DNA of 64,000 bases from Allosediminivita pacifica (GTDB lineage Bacteria > Pseudomonadota > Alphaproteobacteria > Rhodobacterales > Rhodobacteraceae): the NCBI RefSeq assembly GCF_003054175.1, contig NZ_QBKN01000008.1, positions 94,055 through 158,054 of the forward strand. The letters run 5' to 3'. Shown in pieces: positions 1 through 8,847 of the stretch. The translations under genes and the position numbers were made by a program. Numbering within the stretch: the stretch's first letter is position 1; each line of letters begins with the position of its first letter. The notes below the pieces were generated by a model. It was given only the letters and a program-made list of their open reading frames with translations. It did not search any database and was not told where the DNA came from.

Positions 1-743
1 ATCTGACGGATCGTCTTGCGACCCTTCTCGGTGTTGTAGTGGGGCGCCTTCGACAGCACGATCGAGGTCTCGGCGTCGATGCTGAGATAGTTCAGCGTCG
101 CCACCAGCGACCAGCGGTCCATCTGGCCCTGGTTGATCTGCTGGGTGCCGTGATAAAGCCCCGTCGTGTCCCCAAGACCCACGGTGTTGGCCGTGGCGAA
201 GATGCGGAAGTTCGGGTTGGGGGTGATCACCTCGTTCTGGTCGAGCAGCGTCAGCTTGCCGTCCGCCTCGAGCACCCGCTGGATCACGAACATCACGTCC
301 GCCCGACCCGCGTCGTATTCGTCGAAGACAATGGCCGCGGGGTGGCGCAGCGCCCAGGGCAGGATGCCTTCCTGGAACTCGGTGACCTGAACGCCGTTCT
401 TGAGCTTGATCGCGTCCTTCCCGATGAGGTCGATCCGGCTGATGTGGCTGTCGAGGTTCACCCGTACCGTTGGCCAGTTCAGCCGCGCCGCAACCTGCTC
501 GATGTGGGTGGATTTGCCCGTACCGTGGTAGCCCTGGATCATCACGCGACGGTTGTTGCGGAAGCCTGCCAGGATCGCCATCGTCGTGTCGGGATCGAAC
601 TTGTAGGTGCTGTCCTCGTCCGGAACGCGATCCGTCCGTTCGGGGAAGCCGTGCACCACCATGTCGGTGTCGATTCCGAACACTTCGCGGACCGAGATTT
701 CTTCCGTCGGTTTCGCGTTGATATCGATCGTGCCGTCCGCCAT
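1..743 (-). CDS. cobS: Cobaltochelatase subunit CobS, 3' end outside window
   Basis: AAA+ ATPase subunit of the aerobic cobaltochelatase (CobNST), which inserts cobalt into hydrogenobyrinate a,c-diamide during B12 synthesis. About 247 codons are visible, and roughly the last 80 residues of a typical 327-residue CobS lie beyond base 1. The start is the ATG at 741-743, encoding MADGTIDINAKP, preceded by an AGAGGA motif. Walker A GYHGTGKST falls at residues 71-79, followed by Walker B IVFDEYD and a sensor segment ATANTVG. The usual partner cobT would be expected further downstream, outside the window. The gene is divergent from the sigma-factor gene, sharing about 90 bp. Identification is firm from the motifs and near-family sequence. 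Confidence 0.95.
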   Translation of the reverse strand, partial: MADGTIDINAKPTEEISVREVFGIDTDMVVHGFPERTDRVPDEDSTYKFDPDTTMAILAGFRNNRRVMIQGYHGTGKSTHIEQVAARLNWPTVRVNLDSHISRIDLIGKDAIKLKNGVQVTEFQEGILPWALRHPAAIVFDEYDAGRADVMFVIQRVLEADGKLTLLDQNEVITPNPNFRIFATANTVGLGDTTGLYHGTQQINQGQMDRWSLVATLNYLSIDAETSIVLSKAPHYNTEKGRKTIRQ

Positions 744-833
744 GGTCTGCCTGTCCTCTTCATCGAGCCCGAATGATTGCGCTCTTCCGTGCAACATATC
801 TCGGGGAGGGGCAAGGGGAAGCGACGGGTGGCG

Positions 834-1382
834 ATGACACCACGGGAGGAAATCGAGGCACTGATCGGTCGCGTGGCACTGGGCGACAGGCGCGCCTTCC
901 ACCGACTCTATGATCGTACCTCGGCGAAACTTTTCGGCGTCTGCCTGCGTGTCTTGCAGGACAGGGCCGTAGCCGAAGAGGTGCTGCAGGAGGTCTACCT
1001 GCGCGTCTGGGACAAGGCCGGCCTCTACCGTGCGAATGGATATTCCCCGATGACCTGGCTGATCACTCTCGCGCGCAACGCATCCATCGACCGCCGTCGC
1101 AAGCTGGCGTCGCGTGGCGGGACCGCGGGGCTCGATCAAGCCGAGGCAATGCCGGATACCGCGCCGGGACCTTCCGCGATCCTGGAAGCCGGGGATGAGG
1201 CGCGCGCCTTGCAGGCCTGTCTTGCCGAACTGCCCGAGGGACGCGCCGAGATGGTGCGGCGGGTCTACCTGGACGGGCTGAGCTATGCCGAACTCGCCGC
1301 AGCGACACAGACGAAACTGAACACGGTGCGCACCTGGCTGCGGCGCAGCCTGATGCAGCTTCGGGAGTGTCTGAGCCAATGA
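834..1382 (+). CDS. ECF-family RNA polymerase sigma factor
   Basis: A 182-residue sigma-70 family ECF factor. Region 2 is visible in the RLYDRTSAKLFGVCLRVLQD and VLQEVYLRVW segments, with the YSPMTWLITLARNASID stretch after it. Region 4 is the C-terminal helix-turn-helix (MVRRVYLDGLSYAELA, LNTVRTWLRRSL). The chosen start is the ATG at 834. An in-frame GTG at 828 has slightly better spacing from a GGGGAAG Shine-Dalgarno-like motif and could be the true start. The stop overlaps the start of the next gene by four bases (ATGA), which implies translational coupling to its anti-sigma factor. The pairing resembles SigK/RskA-type systems. The stimulus cannot be deduced from the sequence. Confidence 0.93.
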   Translation: MTPREEIEALIGRVALGDRRAFHRLYDRTSAKLFGVCLRVLQDRAVAEEVLQEVYLRVWDKAGLYRANGYSPMTWLITLARNASIDRRRKLASRGGTAGLDQAEAMPDTAPGPSAILEAGDEARALQACLAELPEGRAEMVRRVYLDGLSYAELAAATQTKLNTVRTWLRRSLMQLRECLSQ

Positions 1383-2062
1383 GTTCCGATGAAGATACCC
1401 TCCCCGGTGGCGATGAGGCTACTGCGGCCGAATATGTCCTGCGGCTCCTGCCGGAGGATGAGGAGCGTGTCTTCGAGCGACGTATGCGGGAAGACGCCGA
1501 TCTGGCCCAGGACGTGGAAGCCTGGGAGGTCTATTTCTCGACCCTTGCCGAGGAAGTCCCTGCGGAAGTGCCGCCGCCGGGCGTATGGTCCCGGATCGAG
1601 TCGCGCCTCTTCAAGTCCCCGCAGCGGTCGCTGCGGCGTCGCCTGCTGCCCCACCTTGGCGGCGCGCTCGCGGCGGCGCTGATCGCCTGGGTCGTGGTCG
1701 AAAACGGGCTGCTGGACCCCTCGCCGTCTGAACTGGTCGCGCAACTTTCTCCGACCGAGGGCGCCCTGACGTTCGAAGCCCGCTTCCAGCGTGAAACAGG
1801 AGTACTGCGGGTCGACCGGCTTGAAGGCGCGGCGCCCGAGGGACGCGTCCTAGAGCTCTGGCTGATCGCCGACGCGGACAGCGCGCCGCGCTCGCTTGGG
1901 CTGCTGGAGGCGACTGACGGCACGGTGCTCTCGCTGCCCGCGGAGATCGCTCAAGCCTTGCCGGGGGCGACGCTTGCAATTTCGGACGAACCCCCCGGTG
2001 GGTCTCCGACGGGTGCCCCCACCGGGACCGTCAGGGCTGCCGGCCAACTGCCGTCCGCATGA
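1379..2062 (+). CDS. Membrane-anchored anti-sigma factor, RskA-like
   Basis: A 227-residue protein with a cytoplasmic N-terminal anti-sigma segment (AAEYVLRLLPEDEERVFERRM, residues 16-36), one transmembrane helix near residues 90-110 (GGALAAALIAWVVVENGL), and a periplasmic C-terminal domain typical of the anti-sigma-K (RskA) family (RVLELWLIADADSAPRSLG). It would hold the upstream ECF sigma factor inactive at the membrane until a signal triggers release, often by proteolysis. The ATG at 1379 overlaps the sigma stop codon. The C-terminus is rich in Gly, Pro and Thr. A site-2 protease (RseP, at about 5 kb) is encoded nearby, but a functional link is only inference. Confidence 0.9.
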   Translation: MSSDEDTLPGGDEATAAEYVLRLLPEDEERVFERRMREDADLAQDVEAWEVYFSTLAEEVPAEVPPPGVWSRIESRLFKSPQRSLRRRLLPHLGGALAAALIAWVVVENGLLDPSPSELVAQLSPTEGALTFEARFQRETGVLRVDRLEGAAPEGRVLELWLIADADSAPRSLGLLEATDGTVLSLPAEIAQALPGATLAISDEPPGGSPTGAPTGTVRAAGQLPSA

Positions 2063-2192
2063 GATGCGAAGGGTTGGGCGATATCGTTGCCTGCGAGGGA
2101 CAGGCGGATAAACAAGGGAATTTCGCCTAGGGTTTCGTGATGCGTTGCGTTATACGCTCCGAACGCCGCGCCCGGACAAGAGGACCTGGTAC

Positions 2193-2918
2193 ATGTTCAA
2201 ACCGATCCGCGACACTGATGGCCCGGACCATGTGGCGATCATCATGGACGGAAACGGTCGATGGGCACAAAAGCGCATGCGGCCGCGTCTCTTCGGTCAC
2301 CACGCCGGGGCAAAGCGGGTCCGCGAAATCGTTGAGGCATGCCCGGATCTCGGTGTCCGGTACCTGACGATATTCGCCTTCTCGACCGAAAACTGGAAAC
2401 GGACGCAGACCGAAGTTGCCGGGTTGATGAGCCTCTTTCGGAGGTACATCACGCAGGAGGCGAAGGCCTTGAAGGCCGAAAACGTGCGCGTCCGTTTCAT
2501 TGGTGATCGGACGCGGCTCGACAAGAAGCTGCTGACACTCATGGATGAACTGGAGCAACTCACCGCCTGCTGTGACGGTGTGAACCTGACCATTGCGCTA
2601 AACTACGGCGGTCGTGACGAGGTGGCGCGCGCGACCCGTCGTTTGGCCCATGATGTGGCGGCAGGTCGTCTCGATCCCGACGAGGTCAATGAGGAAACAT
2701 TGCCGCGCTATCTCGATACCCATGTGCTGCCTGATCCGGATCTGGTGGTTCGCACAAGCGGAGAGGCGAGGATCTCGAACTTCCTGCTTTGGCAGTCGGC
2801 CTATGCCGAGTACGAGTTCATCGACACGCTCTGGCCCGACTTCAGCGCCGAGGAATTTGGTCGCCTCGTCAAGAGCTACGGCAAGCGCGAGCGTCGGTAC
2901 GGAGCTGTTCCGGCATGA
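2193..2918 (+). CDS. uppS: Isoprenyl transferase (undecaprenyl diphosphate synthase)
   Basis: Condenses isopentenyl diphosphate units onto farnesyl diphosphate in cis to make the C55 lipid carrier for peptidoglycan and LPS. It has 241 residues, normal for the family. The signature HVAIIMDGNGRWA holds the catalytic Asp near the N-terminus, and the C-terminal block DLVVRTSGEARISNFLLWQ binds substrate. The start is the ATG at 2193 with AGGA eight bases upstream; an upstream in-frame TTG at 2145 would add an unlikely basic extension. The gene opens the envelope cluster, and its stop overlaps the cdsA start (ATGA). The sequence upstream is the sigma/anti-sigma pair rather than pyrH-frr, which precede uppS in many alphaproteobacteria. 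Confidence 0.97.
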   Translation: MFKPIRDTDGPDHVAIIMDGNGRWAQKRMRPRLFGHHAGAKRVREIVEACPDLGVRYLTIFAFSTENWKRTQTEVAGLMSLFRRYITQEAKALKAENVRVRFIGDRTRLDKKLLTLMDELEQLTACCDGVNLTIALNYGGRDEVARATRRLAHDVAAGRLDPDEVNEETLPRYLDTHVLPDPDLVVRTSGEARISNFLLWQSAYAEYEFIDTLWPDFSAEEFGRLVKSYGKRERRYGAVPA

Positions 2919-3703
2919 GTGAGAACCGCTGGGCCGATCTGGCGCGTCGTTCCTCGGCCGGGGTGGTAATGGTCCTGCTCGGTCTGGTGGCCGTCTGGTT
3001 CGGGGGATTTCTTTTCCACGCACTCGTCGCGCTGGTCTGTCTCGTGATGGTCTGGGAGCTTGTCACGATGATGGACAAGCACCCCGAGCGGTCGTCGCTT
3101 GTTCTCGCCGCTGTGACCGGTGTCTCGGTGATTGGGGCGGTTTACCTGCCGGTTGGACTCGGCCTGCCGCTGCTCCTGCTACCGTCGCTGGCAGGCCTTG
3201 GTCGGATGGAGCGGGGCGGGGTCGTCTACGCGGTCTTCACTGCCATGATCATGCTTGCAGGCTATGGAATTATCGCGTTGCGCGATGACGTCGGGCTGCT
3301 CTGGATGTTCTGGCTGGCGCTGGTTGTGATCGCGACGGATGTGCTGGGTTACTTCGCCGGGCGCATGATCGGCGGTCCGAAGTTCTGGCCGCGCGTCAGC
3401 CCGTCCAAGACCTGGGCCGGCACGATTGCCGGCTGGGTCGGCGCGGCGATGGTCGGGCTTGCGTTCTCGGGTCTGCCGGGGGCCGGTTTCGGTCTGATCG
3501 GTGTGTCCGTTGCCGCAAGCATGGCCAGCCAGATCGGAGATATCGCGGAGTCCGCCATCAAGCGCAGGGCAGGGGTCAAGGATAGTTCTTCCTTGATTCC
3601 CGGTCACGGCGGCATGATGGACCGTTTCGACGGAATGCTCGGCGCTGCGGTGTTCCTCGTGATTGCCGCGCAGATGACCGGCGTCCCGCCGAGCGGCTTC
3701 TGA
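2915..3703 (+). CDS. cdsA: Phosphatidate cytidylyltransferase
   Basis: Integral inner-membrane enzyme making CDP-diacylglycerol from phosphatidic acid and CTP, the branch point of phospholipid synthesis. It has 262 residues and multiple hydrophobic helices (for example residues 18-50 and 85-140). The family signature near the C-terminus is intact: SAIKRRAGVKDSS continuing into LIPGHGGMMDRFDGM. The ATG at 2915 overlaps the uppS stop, so the two are probably translationally coupled. The next gene, dxr, follows after 22 bp. Confidence 0.96.
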   Translation: MSENRWADLARRSSAGVVMVLLGLVAVWFGGFLFHALVALVCLVMVWELVTMMDKHPERSSLVLAAVTGVSVIGAVYLPVGLGLPLLLLPSLAGLGRMERGGVVYAVFTAMIMLAGYGIIALRDDVGLLWMFWLALVVIATDVLGYFAGRMIGGPKFWPRVSPSKTWAGTIAGWVGAAMVGLAFSGLPGAGFGLIGVSVAASMASQIGDIAESAIKRRAGVKDSSSLIPGHGGMMDRFDGMLGAAVFLVIAAQMTGVPPSGF

Positions 3704-3725
3704 GACGATCTATTGTGAGGACAGC

Positions 3726-4889
3726 ATGAAGCGTGTCTCGATCCTCGGGGCGACCGGCTCCATTGGTCAGAACACCATCGACCTGATTTCGCGGGATCCC
3801 GACAGCTACGATGTCGTGGCGCTTACCGGCTCGCGCAACGTGGCGCAGCTGGCGAGCGATGCGCGCAATCTGCGGGCCGATGTGGCGGTGATCGCGGACG
3901 AGAGCCGGCTTTCGGAACTGCGCGTCGCGCTGGCGGGCAGCGGGGTCGAGGCGGCGGCGGGCCGGATGGCCCTGATAGAGGCGGCGCAGCGCCCGGCCGA
4001 CTGGGTGATGTCGGCGATCGTTGGGGCCGCAGGGCTCGAGCCCGGGCTCGCCGCGCTCGAACATGGCGCGACGCTTGCGCTGGCCAACAAGGAAAGCATG
4101 GTCTGCGCGGGGCCGCTGATGCTGCGCACGGCAACCAGCCACGGGGGACGCATCCTCCCCGTCGACAGCGAGCATTCGGCCGTGTTTCAGGCGCTTCTAG
4201 GCGAGGACATCACCACCGTCGAGCGGATCGTGATCACGGCGAGCGGCGGGGCCTTTCGCGATTGGCCCATCGAGGCGCTTGCCGACGCGACGCCCGAACA
4301 GGCCGCCACCCATCCCAACTGGGCGATGGGGCAGCGCATTACCATCGACAGCGCGTCGATGTTCAACAAGGCGCTGGAACTCATTGAGACTCGGGAATAT
4401 TTCGGCGTCGATCCATCGGTGATCGAGACATTGGTGCACCCGGAATCTATGGTGCATGCGCTGGTAGGCTTCCGCGACGGCGCAATGATGGCGCATGTCG
4501 GTCCGCCGGACATGCGCCACGCTATCGGTTTTGCGCTGCACTACCCTCAGCGCCGGGAGTTGCCAGTCGAGCGGCTGGATCTTGCCGCACTCGGCAGCCT
4601 GACGTTTCGACCGGCCTGCGAGGTGCGCTGGCCGGCGTTGCGGCTTGCGCGCGAGGTGATGACGCGCGGCGGTCTGTCGGGTGCGATATTCAACGCGGCC
4701 AAGGAAGCGGCGCTCGATGCCTTTCTCGAACGGCGCATTGGTTTCACCCGGATGGCCGGCATCGTGGAAGAGGTTCTTGCCGCCGCCGAGGGGCAGCCGG
4801 GGCTCATTGATGCGGCCTTCACACTTGATAACGTTCGCGCTGCGGACCATTTCGCACGGAGCAGTGCGACGGATACACTGGCGGCCTGA
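3726..4889 (+). CDS. dxr: 1-deoxy-D-xylulose 5-phosphate reductoisomerase
   Basis: Converts DXP to 2-C-methyl-D-erythritol 4-phosphate with NADPH, the committed step of the MEP isoprenoid pathway. The protein is 387 residues. The N-terminal Rossmann motif is SILGATGSIGQNTIDLI. The catalytic and metal-binding segments are LANKESMVCAG, LPVDSEHSAVFQ and NWAMGQRITIDSASMFNKALE, all intact. The product feeds precursors to uppS two genes upstream. The following gene, rseP, begins 30 bp downstream. Confidence 0.97.
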   Translation: MKRVSILGATGSIGQNTIDLISRDPDSYDVVALTGSRNVAQLASDARNLRADVAVIADESRLSELRVALAGSGVEAAAGRMALIEAAQRPADWVMSAIVGAAGLEPGLAALEHGATLALANKESMVCAGPLMLRTATSHGGRILPVDSEHSAVFQALLGEDITTVERIVITASGGAFRDWPIEALADATPEQAATHPNWAMGQRITIDSASMFNKALELIETREYFGVDPSVIETLVHPESMVHALVGFRDGAMMAHVGPPDMRHAIGFALHYPQRRELPVERLDLAALGSLTFRPACEVRWPALRLAREVMTRGGLSGAIFNAAKEAALDAFLERRIGFTRMAGIVEEVLAAAEGQPGLIDAAFTLDNVRAADHFARSSATDTLAA

Positions 4890-4919
4890 CGGCACCGCCA
4901 AAAGCGAGGGGCACGAGGC

Positions 4920-6263
4920 TTGGACCTGACCACATTGATTCCGCAGTTCGGCGGAGCGCTCTGGACGCTTCTGGCCTTCGTCGTCGCGCTATCCGTCATC
5001 GTCGCGATCCACGAGTATGGACACTACATCGTCGGCCGCTGGAGCGGCATCAAGGCGGATGTCTTCTCGCTGGGATTCGGCCCGGTGCTATTCTCGCGCA
5101 TGGATCGCCACGGGACGAAGTGGCAGTTCGCTCTGTTGCCCTTGGGCGGCTACGTGAAATTCCGGGGCGACGACAATCCGTCGGGTCATACCGATACCGC
5201 TGCGCTTGAGGGGCTGAGCGAGCAGGAGAGGCGGCAGACCATGGCCGGTGCGCCGCTCTGGGCGCGCGCCGCGACCGTCGCCGCGGGACCGGTCTTCAAC
5301 TTCATTCTGTCGATCCTGATTTTCGCCGGCGTGATGATGCATCAGGGCACGGTGTCGGATCCGCTGACGGTCGGCCAGCTTCGCACCCTGCCGGTGAACC
5401 AGTCCCTGCAGGAAGGCGATATCGTCCGCCGCATCGAGGGCAAGGCGCCGCCGGCGTTCTCCGACGGCGTGGCCTACGAGAGTTTCCTGCAGGCGCTGCC
5501 GCAGGAGCCGCAGCTCGACTACACCGTCGAACGCGGCGACCGGCTTGTGGAGGTCGAAGGGCCCTATGTTTACCCGCCCGTCGCGACCCAGGTCGTGCCG
5601 CGGTCGGCGGCCTCCGAGGCCGGTTTTCGCAGCGGCGACGTGATCGTATCGGTCGAGGGTGAAGAGGTCTTCGCCTTCGACCAGCTGAAGCAGGCGGTCG
5701 AGACCTCCGAAGGCCGGCCGCTCGACATCGTGGTCTGGCGCGACGGCGAAGAGACGCCCATGACGCTCACCCCAAAGCGGGTGGACGAGCCGCAGGCCGA
5801 CAACACGTTCCGCACTGTCTACAGGATCGGAATCGTCGGCGGCATGGCATTCGATCCGGCGACCGAAACCCCTGGCCCGTTCCAAGCTGTCGGAGGCGCG
5901 GTCACGCAGGTCGGAAACATCATGGAAGGATCGATCTCCGGTCTCTGGCACATGATCACGGGCGCGATCAGCACCTGCAACCTGTCGGGCCCCATCGGCA
6001 TCGCCGAGACAAGCGGCGACATGGCAAGCCAGGGCGCGTCGAGCTTCATCTGGTTCATCGCGGTGCTCTCGACCGCCGTCGGCATGCTCAACCTGTTTCC
6101 AGTGCCCGTTCTTGACGGCGGGCACCTTGTGTTCTTTGCCTACGAGGCCGTTTCGGGCCGTCCCCCGAGCGACCGCGCCCTGCGTGTGCTGATGTCGATC
6201 GGTCTGACGCTCGTTCTCGGCCTCATGGTCTTTGCGCTGACCAACGACATTTTCTGCCCCTGA
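4920..6263 (+). CDS. rseP: Site-2 intramembrane metalloprotease RseP
   Basis: Inner-membrane zinc protease of the M50 family that cleaves transmembrane segments, classically of anti-sigma factors, and clears signal-peptide remnants. It has 447 residues. The zinc motif HEYGH is at residues 31-35 in the first membrane helix. A PDZ region spans about residues 210-290 (QVVPRSAASEAGFRSGDVIV), and the second active-site motif NLFPVPVLDGGHL is near the C-terminus. The start is an unusual TTG at 4920 preceded by a GAGGGGCACGAGG purine-rich tract; no nearer ATG fits. It sits between dxr and bamA, the standard arrangement. The membrane-anchored anti-sigma factor at 1.4-2.1 kb is a conceivable but unproven substrate. 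Confidence 0.95.
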   Translation: MDLTTLIPQFGGALWTLLAFVVALSVIVAIHEYGHYIVGRWSGIKADVFSLGFGPVLFSRMDRHGTKWQFALLPLGGYVKFRGDDNPSGHTDTAALEGLSEQERRQTMAGAPLWARAATVAAGPVFNFILSILIFAGVMMHQGTVSDPLTVGQLRTLPVNQSLQEGDIVRRIEGKAPPAFSDGVAYESFLQALPQEPQLDYTVERGDRLVEVEGPYVYPPVATQVVPRSAASEAGFRSGDVIVSVEGEEVFAFDQLKQAVETSEGRPLDIVVWRDGEETPMTLTPKRVDEPQADNTFRTVYRIGIVGGMAFDPATETPGPFQAVGGAVTQVGNIMEGSISGLWHMITGAISTCNLSGPIGIAETSGDMASQGASSFIWFIAVLSTAVGMLNLFPVPVLDGGHLVFFAYEAVSGRPPSDRALRVLMSIGLTLVLGLMVFALTNDIFCP

Positions 6264-6433
6264 TCGCGACATTTCCCTCGAACCGCGTCCATGATCGCTC
6301 CGCAGGATTGGCCTGTCTTCGGGTCACTTCGGGTTGCTTCGTGCACGGCGATGTGCCTTCGGTTCGAGGCAGAAAATAAATGGTTAAATTGGGGGCGAGG
6401 GCCGGCCTTGTGCTTTTGACAAGGTAGGGCAAT

Positions 6434-6469
6434 CCCGATAACCACGATGCCGTGGGATGTCACATCGGG
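6434..6469 (+). promoter_or_regulatory. Stem-loop abutting the bamA ribosome binding site
   Basis: A nested inverted repeat lies directly before bamA. The outer arms are CCCGAT (6434-6439) and ATCGGG (6464-6469); the inner arms are CCACG (6442-6446) and CGTGG (6451-6455), with loop ATGC. The right outer arm runs into the purine-rich Shine-Dalgarno region GGGAAAG that ends four bases before the ATG at 6477, so folding could partly hide the ribosome binding site. The 213-bp gap between rseP and bamA also holds an AT-rich tract near 6372-6390 (AAAATAAATGGTTAAATT), a possible promoter, and a CTTGT/ACAAG pair. The function is inferred from structure only. Confidence 0.45.
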
Positions 6470-6476
6470 AAAGACA

Positions 6477-8843
6477 ATGAAAATGACGACCATGGGTCAG
6501 TGCACCGGCCGTCGTGACGGCCGCCTTGTCAGGACGCGCGCCGCAGCGTTCTCGGTTCTGCTCGGCCTCGGAGCCGGCTTTGGAAGCATACCTCTTCCCG
6601 CGGTGGCACAGAGCTACAGCTTCAGCTCGGTCGAGATTCAGGGTGCGCAGCGGATCGAGCCCGCGACGATCCTGAGTTACGCTGGCATCGCGCGGGGCGA
6701 GACGGTTTCCGCTGCGGAGCTGAATGACGCCTATCAGCGGATCCTCGGCACCGGCCTCTTCGAAACCGTCGAGATCGAGCCCCGTGGATCAACGCTTGTG
6801 ATCAACGTCGTCGAGTATCCGACGGTCAACCGCATCGCCTTTGAAGGCAACCGCCGTCTCGGCGACGAGGAACTGGCGCAGATCGTGCAGTCCCAGTCGC
6901 GCCGCGTGTTCAACCCGCGGCAGGCAGAGAGCGATGCGCAGGCCATCAGTTCGGCTTACGCCCAGCAGGGCCGGATTGCCGCCCGCGTCGAGCCGAAGGT
7001 CATTCGCCGCAGCGAGAACCGCGTCGACCTCGTGTTCGAGGTTTTCGAAGGCGGGGTCGTCGAGATCGAGCGGATTGGCTTCGTCGGAAATGACGCCTAC
7101 TCAGACCGTCGTCTGCGCAGGGTGCTCCAGACCAAGCAGGCCGGCCTTCTTCGCCGTCTCATCCGCAGCGACACGTTTGTCGAGGACCGAATCCAGTTCG
7201 ACCGTCAGTTGCTGAACGACTTCTACGCCTCCCGTGGCTACGTCGATTTCCGCATCACGGGGGTGAACGCGGAGCTTTCGCAGGAACGCGATGGCTATTT
7301 CATCACCTTCAACGTCGAGGAAGGCCAGCAGTTCGAATTCGGTCAGATCTCGGTCACGTCCGACCTGCCCGAGGTGGACGAGGCGCTTTTCCGCGACGCG
7401 ATCAAGGTGCGTCCCGGGGCTGTCTATTCACCCAGCCTGGTCGAGAACGATATCGCGCGTCTGGAAAGGCTCGCGGTGCAGGAGGGCCTGAACTTTGTCC
7501 GCGTCGAGCCGCGCGTCACCCGCAATGACCGTGACCTGTCGCTGGATGTCGAATTTCAGCTAACCCGTGGGGAGCGCGTCTTCGTTGAGCGTATCGACAT
7601 CGAGGGCAACACGACGACGCTTGACCGGGTGATCCGGCGCCAGTTCGACGTGGTCGAGGGCGATCCTTTCAACCCGCGTGCGATCCGCCAATCGGCCGAA
7701 CGCATTCGAGCGCTTGGCTTCTTCAGCAATGTGGATGTCGAAGCCCGCGAAGGGACCTCGGACCAGCAGGTCATCGTCGACGTCGATGTCGAGGAACAGC
7801 CCACGGGCTCCCTGAGCCTCGGCGGGTCCTACTCCACGACCAACGGGTTCGGCGCCGCGGTTTCCTTCTCCGAGCGCAACTTCCTCGGACGTGGGCAAGC
7901 GCTGAGCTTTACCGTGAATACCGCATCGTCCAGTACGCAGTATGCCTTTTCCTTTACTGAACCCGCGGTGCTTGGACGTGATACGGCGCTGGGGATCGAT
8001 CTCAGCTACCGTGAAACGGACCGGCTGAATTCGGACTTCAATACCGCGCGTGGACGTATTCGTCCGTCATTGAGTTTCCCGGTTTCCGAACGCAGCACGC
8101 TGTCGCTTCGCTACACGCTCGGCTATTCCGACATCACCGTGCCCGACGAAAGCGATGTCGGTGGCGTGATCACTGCCGAGGCGGAGGAGGGCGAACGCTA
8201 CGACAGCGCGCTTGGCTTCACGCTGGCTTACGACAGCCGAAAGACGGGTCTGAATCCGAACGCGGGTATCCTTCTTGAGTTCGGGACCGATTTCGGCGGT
8301 CTGGGTGGGGACAGCACCTACGTCGAGACACGCGTCAAGGCCGTGGCGCAGACGCTTGTCTGGAACGAGGAAGTGACGCTTCGTGCGACGCTCGAAGGCG
8401 GTGTTCTGAACTACGCCGACGGAAACTCGCGGGTGATCGACCGCTTCCAGTCGTCTCCCAGCATCATGCGGGGCTTCGAGTATGGCGGTATCGGTCCGCG
8501 GGAAATCGGTGATGGCGTGGACGACCCGTTGGGCGGCAACATGTTCGCTGTCGCCCGCTTCGAGGCCGAGTTCCCGCTGGGTCTTCCCGAAGAATACGGT
8601 ATCTCCGGCGGTCTGTTCTATGACGTCGGTTCGGTCTGGGGGCTGAGCGATGACAGCACTTCCAACGTCGCGGCTGGCAACAGCATCGTCTCGGACGATT
8701 TCTCGGCACGCCACGTGATCGGGTTCTCCGTCCTCTGGGATAGCGTGATCGGGCCACTTCGGCTCAATTTCTCGGAGGCGCTGGTCAAGGAAGACTACGA
8801 CGAGGACCAGAGCTTCGATTTGACGATCTCGACACGGTTCTGA
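6477..8843 (+). CDS. bamA: Outer membrane protein assembly factor BamA
   Basis: Core Omp85 component of the BAM complex that folds and inserts beta-barrel proteins into the outer membrane. It has 788 residues. A long signal peptide with basic N-terminus (RRDGRLVRTRAAAFSVLLGL) ends near PAVAQS. POTRA domains follow (about residues 30-410; SSVEIQGAQRIEP, RIAFEGNRRLGDEELA and others). The C-terminal barrel starts around GSLSLGGSYSTTNGF and ends in phenylalanine (STRF), the usual terminal signal. The chosen start is the ATG at 6477 with GGGAAAG upstream; an in-frame ATG at 6447 lies upstream but inside the hairpin described separately. Skp follows after four bases. Confidence 0.96.
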   Translation: MKMTTMGQCTGRRDGRLVRTRAAAFSVLLGLGAGFGSIPLPAVAQSYSFSSVEIQGAQRIEPATILSYAGIARGETVSAAELNDAYQRILGTGLFETVEIEPRGSTLVINVVEYPTVNRIAFEGNRRLGDEELAQIVQSQSRRVFNPRQAESDAQAISSAYAQQGRIAARVEPKVIRRSENRVDLVFEVFEGGVVEIERIGFVGNDAYSDRRLRRVLQTKQAGLLRRLIRSDTFVEDRIQFDRQLLNDFYASRGYVDFRITGVNAELSQERDGYFITFNVEEGQQFEFGQISVTSDLPEVDEALFRDAIKVRPGAVYSPSLVENDIARLERLAVQEGLNFVRVEPRVTRNDRDLSLDVEFQLTRGERVFVERIDIEGNTTTLDRVIRRQFDVVEGDPFNPRAIRQSAERIRALGFFSNVDVEAREGTSDQQVIVDVDVEEQPTGSLSLGGSYSTTNGFGAAVSFSERNFLGRGQALSFTVNTASSSTQYAFSFTEPAVLGRDTALGIDLSYRETDRLNSDFNTARGRIRPSLSFPVSERSTLSLRYTLGYSDITVPDESDVGGVITAEAEEGERYDSALGFTLAYDSRKTGLNPNAGILLEFGTDFGGLGGDSTYVETRVKAVAQTLVWNEEVTLRATLEGGVLNYADGNSRVIDRFQSSPSIMRGFEYGGIGPREIGDGVDDPLGGNMFAVARFEAEFPLGLPEEYGISGGLFYDVGSVWGLSDDSTSNVAAGNSIVSDDFSARHVIGFSVLWDSVIGPLRLNFSEALVKEDYDEDQSFDLTISTRF

Positions 8844-8847
8844 TCGC

